DNA of 64,000 bases from Lapidilactobacillus wuchangensis (GCF_003946645.1 NZ_RHOU01000006.1:62001-126000); one strand, 5' to 3'; shown: positions 8,377-15,601, numbered from the stretch's first letter. Program-made: numbers and translations. Notes: generated by a model not told the origin, from the sequence alone.

Positions 8377-9255
8377 ATGAGTAAAGGAACCAACGATCTT
8401 GTCATGCGTTTAAAAAATGCTTTTCCTAAATCACGAATTATTAGCGGTCCCCAAGCAGCAACTACTGCTGAGGAAGTTTGGTCTTTTGACGGTAATTGGT
8501 TAGCCATTCGCCGCAAAAATTTAAATAGTACTAGTGAAGCAATTCTGCAAGACTTAAGTGACCAGAATTACACCACCACCGCTCAAAACAACCCTTGGTA
8601 TCAATTTCTAACGCAACAGTCAACAATTCTGCCACAAGCAGCTTCCAAAACTGTCCGCATTATTCAATTTAAGTTAACTTTTCGCGACCAAAGCAACCAG
8701 GCTGAATTGGAACAATCAATTTCTGATTTGTTCAATCACTTAGTTTCCCACTTTTACTTAAACACACAAACTTTAATTGTGGTACAAGCAAACGGCCCAG
8801 AAACATTAACTTTAACGGAACTTGAAAGTATCTTGCAAACTGTTGAGAGTGACTTTTTTGTTAAAATTCAGGCTTTCATCGGCAATTATTGGCCGTTAGA
8901 TGAGCAGTTGGCGCTAATTTTCAACGAAGAACAAGCCGTCTTCTCGAAATCAACCTCTTCAGTGAGTAGCTTAGCCACTTTGGCGCTGGATTACTATGCC
9001 CGGCCGCAACTTCGCGAATCGCCATTAGCCCAGCAATTGAACAGCATCCTCAATAAGGACAGCGAAATTAAAGACGTGATTATTGCTTTGTACCAAAGTG
9101 CTGGCAATTTAAGTTCGGCGGCGAAAAAACTATTTTTGCATCGAAATACACTCCAATATCGCCTTGAACGTTTCTACGAGAGTACCAACCTCAATCTGAA
9201 ACAAATGGACGACTTAGTTTTGTGTTACTTATTAATTACTGCTTTTAAAGATTAA
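8377..9255 (+). CDS. PucR/CdaR-type helix-turn-helix regulator
   Basis: The 292-residue protein ends in a PucR-family HTH: GNLSSAAKKLFLHRNTLQYRLERF near residues 246-270, where HRNTLQYRL is the diagnostic segment. The N-terminal 200 residues have no motif I recognise; lactobacillar relatives of this kind are often annotated simply as leucine-rich or PucR C-terminal HTH proteins. It is a plus-strand gene diverging from tadA. Its last 11 bp overlap the 3' end of the convergent methyltransferase gene. Ligand and targets are unknown. Confidence 0.75.
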   Translation: MSKGTNDLVMRLKNAFPKSRIISGPQAATTAEEVWSFDGNWLAIRRKNLNSTSEAILQDLSDQNYTTTAQNNPWYQFLTQQSTILPQAASKTVRIIQFKLTFRDQSNQAELEQSISDLFNHLVSHFYLNTQTLIVVQANGPETLTLTELESILQTVESDFFVKIQAFIGNYWPLDEQLALIFNEEQAVFSKSTSSVSSLATLALDYYARPQLRESPLAQQLNSILNKDSEIKDVIIALYQSAGNLSSAAKKLFLHRNTLQYRLERFYESTNLNLKQMDDLVLCYLLITAFKD

Positions 9256-9859
9256 GTCCCCGCAAAATATAGTAACCTTTATCGCGTTTAACAATTTCCG
9301 CCTGATCATAAATCGATTGTAATAACTTTAAAGCAGAGGGTGCCCCCTGCTTTTTTTGCATAACTGCAAAAAATTGACCTTGCTTGGTTAAATAATTTAG
9401 GCTTTCACTCAGGAGCCGATTAACCACCTGCTTGCCCGCGCGAATTGGCGGGTTCGTTAAAATAAAGTCAAAATCGGTTTTGCTGAGCGCTTGGTAGCCA
9501 TCACTTAACAAAATTTCAACTTGCTCACTAACTTGATTTACCTTGGCATTTTCCTGAGCCAAATCTAAAGCCCGTTGATTAACGTCAACCATCGTCACCT
9601 GCGCCTGAGGAAATGCCTTAGCAATGCTGAGACCAATTGGGCCATAGCCACAACCCAAATCTAACACTTTAAAGGTGCCCTGTTGCGGCAAAAATGGTGC
9701 CACCGCATTCAACAACACCACGCTACCATAATCAACCCGCTCCCGCGAAAAAACGCCAGCATCAGTTGTTAATTGCAACTGATGACCTAGCAAGTCAAAG
9801 TTAAATGTTTCCCGTTGATGAGCTAAATCCTGATTATCTTCAAAATATTGATGACTCAT
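9245..9859 (-). CDS. RsmC-like class I SAM-dependent methyltransferase (YbxB type)
   Basis: The 204-residue protein shows the SAM-binding motif VLDLGCGYGPIGLSIA near residues 68-83, VDVNQRAL as motif II and the catalytic-region motif LTNPPIR near 135. N-terminal FNFDLLGHQLQLTTDAGVFS is typical of the small RsmC/YbxB family, which methylates guanosine in 16S rRNA. In Bacillus the homologue ybxB lies directly after rplL; here it is after rplL but separated by about 530 bp containing a degenerate family B element. The precise rRNA target is inferred. Confidence 0.88.
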   Translation of the reverse strand: MSHQYFEDNQDLAHQRETFNFDLLGHQLQLTTDAGVFSRERVDYGSVVLLNAVAPFLPQQGTFKVLDLGCGYGPIGLSIAKAFPQAQVTMVDVNQRALDLAQENAKVNQVSEQVEILLSDGYQALSKTDFDFILTNPPIRAGKQVVNRLLSESLNYLTKQGQFFAVMQKKQGAPSALKLLQSIYDQAEIVKRDKGYYILRGLNL

Positions 9860-9970
9860 TGGTCAACCCCACTTCTTGTTCAATTCATTTATTATAGCAT
9901 AGCACGGAGAGTACCTAGATAAGCGATTTATTTTAATCCTAGCCGGGAATAGCGCAGTTGCTAAAACAGA

Positions 9971-10172
9971 ATTGCGTCTGACTCTGTTCCGGGCTGATTA
10001 GCGTGGAACGCTGCCGACGTTGATCTGAGCCAATTACAAATCAAATTGTCTCAGATACAAGTCTTATCGTAAGTGCTGAAACACCAACGATAATTTGGCT
10101 GCTTCTCGCAAGCTCCTGCGTAAATAAAACTCGATTGTCTGATGCCAAGATTCCTCCACGTCGTCTGAAGTT
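9971..10172 (+). repeat. Family B element, degenerate and interrupted copy B4
   Basis: Family motifs present are GTCTGACTCTGTTCCGGGC, GCGTGGAACGCTGCCGAC, GATCTGAG/CTCAGATAC, TTATCGT/ACGATAA and AATTTGGC. The P4 stem TTATCGT/ACGATAA is another compensated variant. About 35 bp (10104-10138) that other copies lack separate GGCTGCT from TGATGCCAAGATTCCTCCACG, so the 3' half appears to have received a small insertion. Downstream 10173-10322 holds linker sequence like that after other B copies and a GCGGGA/TCCCGC inverted repeat; no gene is visible. Confidence 0.75.
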
Positions 10173-10322
10173 AAGTTAGTCTCACTATTGTTAGTCATTA
10201 AGACAGTACTAGTGAGATGAAACACCTCGTATTTTGACCAAGCGGGACCAAATTAAAAAATCCCGCCGAAAATCCCGCCGTTTCATTCTGATTGGTTCCT
10301 TTTCATGCCAAACTAGCGCACT

Positions 10323-10366
10323 AAAAAACCACCTAACTCCCGTTTAATTGGGAATCAGGTGGTTTT
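10323..10366 (-). terminator. Rho-independent terminator of the rplJ-rplL operon
   Basis: AAAACCACCT (10325-10334) and AGGTGGTTTT (10357-10366) form a 10-bp stem with further inner pairing, followed on the minus strand by a T-run. It lies 25 bp after the rplL stop codon and is in the right orientation. Confidence 0.85.
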
Positions 10367-10390
10367 AATTTACTTTAATAAGTGATTAGC

Positions 10391-10759
10391 TTATTTGTAA
10401 GTTACAGTTGCGCCAACTTCTTCAAGTTTAGCTTTGATCTTGTCAGCTTCTTCAGGAGCAAGACCTTCCTTGATGATTGAAGGTGCTTTGTCAACTAAGC
10501 CTTTAGCATCTTTCAAGCCTAATTCAGTGATTTCACGAACAGCCTTGATAACCTTAACTTTTTCTTGACCTACTTCAGTTAATTCAACATTAACTTCTGT
10601 TGGTGCAGCATCAGCAGCAGCGCCAGCAGCACCGGCAGCAGCTACAGGAGCTGCAGCAGTAACGCCAAATTCTTCTTCGATTGCTTTAACTAAGTCGTTT
10701 AATTCTAAGATTGTTGCATCTTTTAATTGATCAACAATTGCTTGTGTATCTAAAGCCAT
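10391..10759 (-). CDS. rplL: 50S ribosomal protein L7/L12
   Basis: The 122-residue acidic stalk protein begins [24 protein letters not shown], has an Ala-rich hinge near residues 35-52 and the conserved C-terminal domain with [28 protein letters not shown]. The frame is open five codons upstream, but those overlap the GGAGG ribosome-binding site, so the ATG at 10757-10759 is chosen. It is co-transcribed with rplJ under the L10 leader. Confidence 0.97.
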   Translation of the reverse strand: MALDTQAIVDQLKDATILELNDLVKAIEEEFGVTAAAPVAAAGAAGAAADAAPTEVNVELTEVGQEKVKVIKAVREITELGLKDAKGLVDKAPSIIKEGLAPEEADKIKAKLEEVGATVTYK

Positions 10760-10798
10760 GTTTGTTTCCTCCAATTAATTATCTGATTTTAAAATTGA

Positions 10799-11305
10799 TT
10801 AAGCAGCTGGTTCGTCGTCTTTGGCCTCAGCCACTGCCTTAACAGCATAAGCGACGTTGCGAACAGGTGCTTGTAATACAGAAAGTAACATTGATAACAT
10901 ACCATCGCGGTCTGGCAAAGTAGCCAATTCTGCAATTGCATCCAATGAAGATACTTTACCTTCGATGATACCACCCTTGATTTCCAAGGCATCGATACTC
11001 TTAGCAAACTTAGACATAACCCGAGCTGGGGCTGTGACATCATCGTAAGAGAAAGCAACGGCTGTAGGGCCAGAGAATGTTTCATCAAGGCCTTCGTAAC
11101 CAGCTTTATCAGCGGCACGACGCAAGTAAGTATTCTTAACAACTTTCATTTCCACGCCTGCTTCACGTAATTCCTTACGTAATTCAGTCGCTTCAGCAAC
11201 AGTTAAACCTAAGTAGTCAACAACGACGACTGATTTAGCTTTGCTAAACTTTTCGTAGATGTCATCAACAACAGTTGCTTTTTGTGCAATAATTGCTTCA
11301 CTCAT
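10799..11305 (-). CDS. rplJ: 50S ribosomal protein L10
   Basis: The 168-residue L10 anchors L7/L12 dimers to the ribosome. The chosen start is the ATG at 11303-11305 ([20 protein letters not shown]) behind a strong GGAGGTG; the frame continues 13 codons further but without family similarity. Core segments [23 protein letters not shown] and [10 protein letters not shown] are typical. It is preceded by its autoregulatory leader and followed 39 bp later by rplL. Confidence 0.97.
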   Translation of the reverse strand: MSEAIIAQKATVVDDIYEKFSKAKSVVVVDYLGLTVAEATELRKELREAGVEMKVVKNTYLRRAADKAGYEGLDETFSGPTAVAFSYDDVTAPARVMSKFAKSIDALEIKGGIIEGKVSSLDAIAELATLPDRDGMLSMLLSVLQAPVRNVAYAVKAVAEAKDDEPAA

Positions 11306-11339
11306 TTTTTTCACCTCCACGTAATATTTATCTTTCAAC

Positions 11340-11466
11340 CACAAACATGCCGGGATTAAAAAATCTCTGTATCCGAAGACACAGAGATTAAGCGTTCATC
11401 ATCTGGCCTCGGCAGGATATTAAGACATAAGTCACCTGAGTCTTAGGTAGAAAAACTATTCTTAAA
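11340..11466 (-). promoter_or_regulatory. L10 leader (rplJ autoregulatory leader with attenuator)
   Basis: The minus-strand leader between rplA and rplJ contains CTGCCGAGGCCAGATGATGA, resembling the L10-binding kink-turn region of the Rfam L10 leader. It is followed by a strong hairpin AATCTCTGT (11381-11389 side) pairing with ACAGAGATT (11362-11370 side) around TTCG and then a T-run. That hairpin looks like an intrinsic terminator, so L10(L12)4 binding probably drives attenuation, as established for Bacillus. Placement is exactly as expected. Boundaries are approximate. Confidence 0.82.
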
Positions 11467-11467
11467 T

Positions 11468-11496
11468 AAGATAGCACGTCAATTGGTGCTTGTCAA
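11468..11496 (-). promoter_or_regulatory. Promoter of rplJ-rplL
   Basis: Minus strand: -35 TTGACA (11491-11496), 17-bp spacer ending in TGC, and -10 TATCTT (11468-11473). It lies immediately after, and close to, the rplA stop and upstream of the L10 leader. This is a near-consensus vegetative promoter. Confidence 0.75.
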
Positions 11497-11503
11497 ATGA
11501 GTC

Positions 11504-12193
11504 TTAGAGTGAATTAGTATCGATTGCTAAACCAGGACCAAATGTTGAAGTCAAAGTTAAGCTCTTGATATAAACACCCTTAGTAGCAGCTGGACGAGCA
11601 CGTAAAATGACATCGTCAAGTGCTTTGAAGTTTTGGAACAATTGTTCTTCAGTAAAGCTTACTTTGCCGACAGGTGCATGGATCAAACCAGCCTTGTCAA
11701 CACGGTAAGTTACTTTACCAGCTTTAACTTCTTCAACGGCTTTCGTAACGTCCATCGTTACAGTGCCAGTCTTAGGGTTAGGCATTAAACCTTTAGGACC
11801 TAAGACCCGGCCTAAACGACCAACTTTGGCCATCATTGGTGGTGTTGCAACAGCAACGTCAAAGTCTAACCAGCCGTCTTGGATACGTTGTACTAAGTCA
11901 TCAGAACCAACAACATCAGCACCTGCTTCTTCAGCAGCTTTTGCTTGTGGGCCTTCAGCGAAGACAACGACTTTTTGAGTTTTACCAGTACCGTTAGGCA
12001 ATACCATTGCCCCACGGATTTGTTGATCTGCTTGTTTAGGGTCAACGTTCAAGTTGTAAGCAACTTCAACAGTAGCGTCGAATTTTGCGAAATCAACTTT
12101 CTTTAAAAGAGCGATGGCTTCTTTAGCAGTATATTCTTTGTTTTTGTCAACTTGCTTAAGTGCTTCAATGTACTTCTTGCCATGTTTTGACAT
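11504..12193 (-). CDS. rplA: 50S ribosomal protein L1
   Basis: The 229-residue L1 starts at the ATG at 12191-12193 ([19 protein letters not shown]); upstream in-frame codons overlap the GGAGG site. Characteristic segments are [40 protein letters not shown] near residue 125-146 and [12 protein letters not shown]1 binds 23S rRNA helices 76-78 and represses translation of its own mRNA in many bacteria. A candidate operator lies just upstream, between rplK and rplA. Confidence 0.97.
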   Translation of the reverse strand: MSKHGKKYIEALKQVDKNKEYTAKEAIALLKKVDFAKFDATVEVAYNLNVDPKQADQQIRGAMVLPNGTGKTQKVVVFAEGPQAKAAEEAGADVVGSDDLVQRIQDGWLDFDVAVATPPMMAKVGRLGRVLGPKGLMPNPKTGTVTMDVTKAVEEVKAGKVTYRVDKAGLIHAPVGKVSFTEEQLFQNFKALDDVILRARPAATKGVYIKSLTLTSTFGPGLAIDTNSL

Positions 12194-12218
12194 TATTTTT
12201 CCTCCTTGCAAATGTGGT

Positions 12219-12276
12219 CAAGTGGACGATGTTCTTATACTTGCCGTTTAACGACAGTCAATCGTCCTCCCACTTG
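12219..12276 (-). promoter_or_regulatory. Intercistronic hairpin, probable L1-binding operator
   Basis: Minus-strand RNA reads CAAGTGGGAGGACGAT (12276 to 12261) and later ATCGTCCACTTG (12230 to 12219). These pair over 12 bp with a three-base GGA bulge. The GTGGGAGG strand matches the L1-binding arm of 23S rRNA helix 76, where GUGGGAGG is present. The hairpin ends 26 bases before the rplA start, a good location for autogenous control. The binding role is an inference from this mimicry. Confidence 0.55.
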
Positions 12277-12314
12277 ATTGAACAATTTTCATTGTCTATC
12301 CGACTAGCAATAAG

Positions 12315-12740
12315 CTATTCAGTGACTTCAAAGCCCATGCTTCTTGCAGTACCTTCAACCATGCGCATAGCTGCTTCAACGTCAGCTGCGTTTAGGTCTT
12401 GCATTTTGGTTTCAGCAATTTTACGAACTTGGTCTTTAGAAACCTTAGCTACTTTTTTAGTATTAGGTTCGCCAGAGCCATGTTCAACACCAGCAGCCTT
12501 CTTCAAAAGAATAGCAGCAGGTGGTGTCTTAGTAACGAAGTCGAATGAACGATCTTCGTAGACAGTGATAACAACAGGAATAATCATTCCTGCTTGATCA
12601 GCAGTCCGTGCATTGAAATCCTTGGTGAAGCCCATAATGTTAATACCGGCTTGACCTAATGCAGGACCAACTGGAGGTGCTGGAGTCGCTTTACCAGCAG
12701 GGATCTGTAACTTAACGATGTTCGCAACTTTTTTTGCCAC
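12315..12740 (-). CDS. rplK: 50S ribosomal protein L11
   Basis: L11 forms the GTPase-associated centre with 23S rRNA. The start is taken as the GTG at 12738-12740 (read [20 protein letters not shown]), nine bases after AAGGAGG; this gives 141 residues, the standard length. The in-frame extension up to 12827 has no family similarity. [19 protein letters not shown] and the C-terminal [14 protein letters not shown] are characteristic. It is upstream of rplA and downstream of nusG. Confidence 0.96.
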   Translation of the reverse strand: MAKKVANIVKLQIPAGKATPAPPVGPALGQAGINIMGFTKDFNARTADQAGMIIPVVITVYEDRSFDFVTKTPPAAILLKKAAGVEHGSGEPNTKKVAKVSKDQVRKIAETKMQDLNAADVEAAMRMVEGTARSMGFEVTE

Positions 12741-12817
12741 GGGATAAAACCTCCTTAATCCGTGTTGTGGTAAATGGAGATCGAAATTTCTCCTCCCACA
12801 TAAAAGCACACTAGAGT

Positions 12818-12846
12818 AATATAGCATATTACTGGCTTAATTGAAA
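12818..12846 (-). promoter_or_regulatory. Candidate promoter of rplK-rplA
   Basis: Minus strand: extended -10 TGC-TATATT (TATATT at 12818-12823), 17-bp spacer, and weak -35 TTTCAA (12841-12846). A 16-bp perfect palindrome, CCTGAAAATTTTCAGG, at 12872-12887 lies between this and the nusG stop codon; it lacks a T-run and its role is unclear. Confidence 0.45.
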
Positions 12847-12893
12847 TAATAAATTGAAAATTTTGTCAATCGCCTGAAAATTTTCAGGGCAAA

Positions 12894-13439
12894 TTATAAC
12901 TTATCAACTTGATCAAAATCTAATTCAGCATTGGTTTCGCGATTAAACATGTCGATCACAACTTTTAACTTCATCTTTTCAGGATCAACTTCGGTAATCT
13001 TACCAGTCAAACCAGTAAAGGCACCATCAACGATTTTAATGGTTTCACTAACATCAAACTTCATGTCAGCATGACGAGTGCTCATACCTAAATCATGTAA
13101 AATATGTTTGATTTCGCTATCTAATAAAGGCGCTGGCTTACTACCAGATCCGTGACTACCAACAAAGCCGGTAACCCCAGGAGTATTCCGAACAATAAAC
13201 CAAGCTTGGTCAGTCATGACCATTTCAACTAACACATAGCCAGGGAAAGTTTTCCGAACTTCTTCCTTTTCCTTGCCATTTTTAATTTCTTTTTCAGTTT
13301 CTTCAGGAACAATGACGCGGAAAATATTATTCTCCATCCCCATTGAAGTTGCCCGAGATTCCAAGTTAGCCTTAACTTTATTTTCATAGCCAGAATAAGT
13401 ATGTAAGACATACCATTTCTTTTCGATTGATTCAACCAT
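12894..13439 (-). CDS. nusG: Transcription elongation/antitermination factor NusG
   Basis: The 181-residue protein has the NGN domain (KKWYVLHTYSGYENKVKANLESR, FPGYVLVEMVMTDQAWFIVRNTPGVTGFVG) and the C-terminal KOW domain (VDGAFTGLTGKITEVDPEKMKLKVVIDMFNRETNAELDFDQV). Length is normal. It follows secE as usual, but has what looks like its own promoter and attenuator in the 130-bp gap. Confidence 0.97.
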   Translation of the reverse strand: MVESIEKKWYVLHTYSGYENKVKANLESRATSMGMENNIFRVIVPEETEKEIKNGKEKEEVRKTFPGYVLVEMVMTDQAWFIVRNTPGVTGFVGSHGSGSKPAPLLDSEIKHILHDLGMSTRHADMKFDVSETIKIVDGAFTGLTGKITEVDPEKMKLKVVIDMFNRETNAELDFDQVDKL

Positions 13440-13485
13440 CTTTTAATGATCCTTTCTTAATTGCCTAATAATTATTGACCAAAAT

Positions 13486-13510
13486 AAAAAAACTCCGTCA
13501 GCACGAAGTT
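13486..13510 (-). terminator. Intrinsic terminator/attenuator in the nusG 5' leader
   Basis: Minus strand: AACTTCGT (13503-13510) pairs with ACGGAGTT (13491-13498), 8 bp with one U-G pair, followed by a seven-T run. It lies downstream of the predicted nusG promoter and about 47 bases before the nusG ATG. Terminating here would control nusG itself. Confidence 0.65.
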
Positions 13511-13524
13511 TCTCAACTAAATTC

Positions 13525-13553
13525 ATTATACAAAAAAACGAGACTAGAAACAA
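13525..13553 (-). promoter_or_regulatory. Candidate promoter of nusG
   Basis: Minus strand: -10 TATAAT (13525-13530), 17-bp spacer, -35 TTGTTT (13548-13553). The -35 lies inside the loop of the secE terminator hairpin, so the two signals overlap. Confidence 0.6.
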
Positions 13554-13559
13554 GCCTCG
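13532..13559 (-). terminator. Terminator after secE
   Basis: Minus strand CGAGGCT (13553-13559) pairs with AGTCTCG (13539-13545) through a seven-base loop, and a seven-T run follows (13532-13538). It lies 14 bp after the secE stop. Confidence 0.7.
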
Positions 13560-13573
13560 CCTCATCAGGTTCG

Positions 13574-13759
13574 CTACTTAAAAATAAATTGTGTCAAAAG
13601 TTTGTTTAGGACAAAATCGCAAAGTGCGAAATATAGTGCAAACAAAATTGATGTTGAAACAACGACCCAGCTATCGCGACGTGTTTGTTTCATTGTTGGC
13701 CAGGCAACCAACTTCATTTCTTGACCGACACTCTTAAAAAATTTAAATAATCGTTTCAT
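13574..13759 (-). CDS. secE: Preprotein translocase subunit SecE
   Basis: The 61-residue protein has the short single-span Firmicutes SecE form: a basic amphipathic N-terminus (FFKSVGQEMKLVAWPTMKQTRRDS) with the conserved VAWPT segment, then one transmembrane helix (about residues 31-56). SecE clamps the SecY channel in the membrane. It is located between rpmG and nusG as expected. Confidence 0.95.
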   Translation of the reverse strand: MKRLFKFFKSVGQEMKLVAWPTMKQTRRDSWVVVSTSILFALYFALCDFVLNKLLTQFIFK

Positions 13760-13776
13760 CTGTGATTGCTCCTCAA

Positions 13777-13926
13777 CTAACGCGTTTCTTTATGCAAAGT
13801 GTGTTTACCACAATGTTTACAAAATTTGCGAACTTCCAACCGTTCCGTCCGTTGATTGTTCTCAGTGATCGTATAATTACGCGACCCACAAACGGTACAA
13901 GCGAGGGCTACTTTTCTAACTGACAT
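13777..13926 (-). CDS. rpmG: 50S ribosomal protein L33
   Basis: This 49-residue gene is too short for many ORF callers. It reads [20 protein letters not shown] and ends [12 protein letters not shown]. Two CxxC pairs (CTVC and CKHC) are present, so this is the zinc-binding C+ paralogue. Firmicutes often carry a second zinc-free L33 elsewhere. Position immediately upstream of secE supports the call. The ATG is at 13924-13926 and the TAG at 13777-13779. Confidence 0.93.
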   Translation of the reverse strand: MSVRKVALACTVCGSRNYTITENNQRTERLEVRKFCKHCGKHTLHKETR

Positions 13927-13986
13927 CTATCTGGCCACCCTTTTTAAACTAACTTTAAATTTAGCATAATTACTACCAAAAAACAA

Positions 13987-14107
13987 GAGTGTGAGTGACA
14001 ACGTACTTTTGGCGTAGCATAACTTCGATTATTTACTTGGGCACTGCAAGTGACCGAGTAAATAATCAAGTTATGCATAGCCATTTGTTGTCCCGAACAC
14101 GTTCCAA
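13987..14107 (+). repeat. Family A hairpin element, copy A1 of a tandem triplet
   Basis: Conserved blocks GAGTGTGAG, TTTTGGCGTAG, TAGCCATTTG and CCCGAACACG bracket variable stems. Outer stem GACAAC (13997-14002) pairs with GTTGTC (14087-14092). GCATAACTT (14017-14025) pairs with AAGTTATGC (14068-14076), then GATTATTTACT pairs with AGTAAATAATC, and an apical CACT-GCA-AGTG. The element folds as one long interrupted hairpin. No coding potential is conserved. Confidence 0.85.
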
Positions 14108-14111
14108 ATCA

Positions 14112-14229
14112 GAGTGTGAGGGTTGCCGGTTTTTTGGCGTAGGTTAATTTCAAATAATTGATTGAGCGGCATAGCCGATCGAGCAATTATTTAAATTAGC
14201 CATAGCCATTTGGCAACCCGAACACGTTT
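14112..14229 (+). repeat. Family A hairpin element, copy A2
   Basis: The conserved blocks match A1, but the outer stem is GGTTGCC (14121-14127) with GGCAACC (14212-14218), and the apical stem is CGGC-ATA-GCCG. Inner stems TAATTT/AAATTA and CAAATAATTG/CAATTATTT are also compensated relative to A1. Spacing between A1 and A2 starts is 125 bp. Confidence 0.85.
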
Positions 14230-14235
14230 CAGCTA

Positions 14236-14354
14236 GAGTGTGAGGGGCGACGATCTTTTGGCGTAGCGTAATTTCGATAATTTGATTGAGCGGTGCAACC
14301 GATCGAGCAAATTACCAAATTAGGCATAGCCATTTGTCGCCCTGAACACGTTTC
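14236..14354 (+). repeat. Family A hairpin element, copy A3
   Basis: Outer stem GGGCGAC (14245-14251) pairs with GTCGCCC (14336-14342); apical stem CGGT-GCA-ACCG. Conserved blocks are identical to A1/A2 apart from single bases (CCTGAACACG for CCCGAACACG). Immediately followed by family B copy B5. Confidence 0.85.
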
Positions 14355-14384
14355 AGCACCGCAAAAAGTAGAACCAGAACCAGT

Positions 14385-14561
14385 TTTGAAACAGAACTAG
14401 TTCTGACTCCATTGCGGGCTTGCTGGTTGTGGAACGCTGCCGGCATCGATTTGAGCTTATTGCTCCGCAACAATCTCAAATACGAGCCTTATACTAAGCG
14501 ATAAATCGCTAAGTATAATTTGGCGGCTGACAACCGCGCCCTCCATTCCGTCTGGAGTTGA
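14385..14561 (+). repeat. Family B structured element, complete copy B5
   Basis: P1 GGTTGT (14425-14430) pairs with ACAACC (14530-14535). P2 GCTGCC (14436-14441) pairs with GGCGGC (14522-14527) using one U-G pair on the plus strand. P3 GATTTGAG (14448-14455) pairs with CTCAAAT (14475-14481). P4 TTATACT (14489-14495) pairs with AGTATAA (14512-14518), extended inwards by AAGCGAT/ATCGCTA. The terminal hairpin CTCCATTCCGTCTGGAG closes the copy. Confidence 0.87.
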
Positions 14562-14673
14562 GTTGGTTCATTTAATAATTGCTAATGGTTAAGACAACGC
14601 TAGTGGGATTCATTGACTTAATTCAATCAGTAATAATAGTTGAACAGCAAAAAAACTGGTTTTGCTTCATTTT

Positions 14674-14725
14674 GCAAATTTAATCCAGGCAAGGGCCTAG
14701 TGATTGGCATCCAATGGTGAAATTA
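14674..14725 (-). repeat. Family B fragment (long-stem type), copy B6
   Basis: GCAAATTTAATCCAGGCAAGGGCC and GATTGGCATCCAATGGTGAAATTA correspond to the left arm and inner strand of copy B3 (7390-7435), then similarity stops. No matching right arm is present before the next copy, so this is a truncated remnant. The sequence between 14562 and 14673 is the usual linker; 14726-14803 shows nothing I recognise. Confidence 0.65.
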
Positions 14726-14803
14726 AGGTCATGACATCATTCAAATATTTGCTGCAATCCTACAATGACTGCATTGGTTACTAGCAAGGATAAAGTAAAC
14801 CAC

Positions 14804-14992
14804 TTCAACTCCAGACGGCGTGGAGGGATCTTGGCGTCAGCCGCCAAATTATTGTTGGTGCTTTAGCACTTACAATAAGACTTGTATCTGAGACAATTTG
14901 GTTTCTAATTGGCTCAGATCAACGTCGGCCGCGTTCCACGCCAAGCAGCCCGGAACATAGTCAGATGCCATTCCGTTTTACACTTGTAAGAC
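14804..14992 (-). repeat. Family B structured element, inverted copy B7
   Basis: P1 CTTGGCGT (14830-14837) pairs with ACGCCAAG (14938-14945). On the minus strand the motifs GTGGAACGCGGCCGAC, GATCTGAG/CTCAGAT, TTATTGT/ACAATAA and AATTTGGCGGCTGACGCC follow in order. The P1 helix differs from B2 (CTTGTCGT/ACGACAAG) by compensated exchange of one base pair (G-C for T-A). Confidence 0.85.
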
Positions 14993-15003
14993 ATTTATAA
15001 TTG

Positions 15004-15579
15004 CTAATCCATTTTCTTCATGAATTCACGCATCTTGCCATGACAACGATCAATTCCTCGCGTTATTTGAATCTCACTGCATTCTAAATGCGTACAAGCT
15101 TCAGTTAAGGTTTGTTGATGCATTGCCACGCGAAAAGCTTGTAATTCGAAATATGATAAAGTTTTTAAAAATTGTTCCATATCAAAAAAAGTTTGGGTCG
15201 TTAATTGGGTGGGATAATTAACACTACCAAAAACATTTTCTTCCGCCAAGTAATTCTCCAAGGGCATACTTTGCTGATTACTTTGGCGCTTAAAAGCTAA
15301 TTCGTGGCGCAATAAACTACGCAAATGATTATGAAATCGTAATTTGAAAAAGGCGCCAAATTGGCAATTGTAAGTTGTTTGGTACAACAAACAGGTTTCA
15401 TAGCAAACAATTCGGGCTTCTTGTTGCCAATCATCTTCATCAAACAACTTAAAATAAAATTGTTGGGCCGCATTTCCAATCATAGGTTGATATTTCCGCA
15501 CCAACGATTCCAGGGCTTGGGAATCGCCATGATCTTGAACTGCCTCAATTAAAACTAATTCATTTTGATTGATGCTCAT
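15004..15579 (-). CDS. SigH/ComX-like sigma-70 family factor
   Basis: The 191-residue protein resembles the small sigma factors of the SigH family found between rlmB and rpmG in Firmicutes. The N-terminal region ALESLVRKYQPMIGNAAQQFYFKLFDEDDWQQEARIVCYETCLLY matches sigma region 2, and the C-terminal SYFELQAFRVAMHQQTLTEACTHLECSEIQITRGIDRCHGKMREFM looks like a region 4 HTH. In lactobacilli this gene is usually called sigH or comX-like. Its regulon is unknown here. The start codon is buried in a hairpin (15574-15601), suggesting translational control. Confidence 0.8.
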   Translation of the reverse strand: MSINQNELVLIEAVQDHGDSQALESLVRKYQPMIGNAAQQFYFKLFDEDDWQQEARIVCYETCLLYQTTYNCQFGAFFKLRFHNHLRSLLRHELAFKRQSNQQSMPLENYLAEENVFGSVNYPTQLTTQTFFDMEQFLKTLSYFELQAFRVAMHQQTLTEACTHLECSEIQITRGIDRCHGKMREFMKKMD

Positions 15580-15601
15580 AAAAGCTTGCTCCTTTATGAG
15601 C
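15574..15601 (-). promoter_or_regulatory. Hairpin sequestering the sigH-like start codon
   Basis: Minus strand GCTCATAAA (15593-15601) pairs perfectly over 9 bp with TTTATGAGC (15574-15582). The second arm contains the ATG start codon (15577-15579), and the loop GGAGCAAGCT holds the GGAG ribosome-binding site. Such an arrangement would limit translation until opened. Confidence 0.6.

Noticed and set aside
12160-12561. 133-codon plus-strand open frame opposite rplK
   Set aside because: Antisense shadow of rplK and the rplK-rplA spacer; no ribosome-binding site and improbable composition.
12872-12887. 16-bp perfect palindrome after nusG as a terminator or operator
   Set aside because: It lacks a loop and a T-run, and no regulator site of this sequence is known to me; kept only as a note in the rplK promoter entry.
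13987-14354. Possible CRISPR array (three evenly spaced repeats)
   Set aside because: Units are about 120 bp, conserved blocks alternate with internally complementary stems, and no cas genes are nearby. The variable parts are hairpin arms, not spacers.
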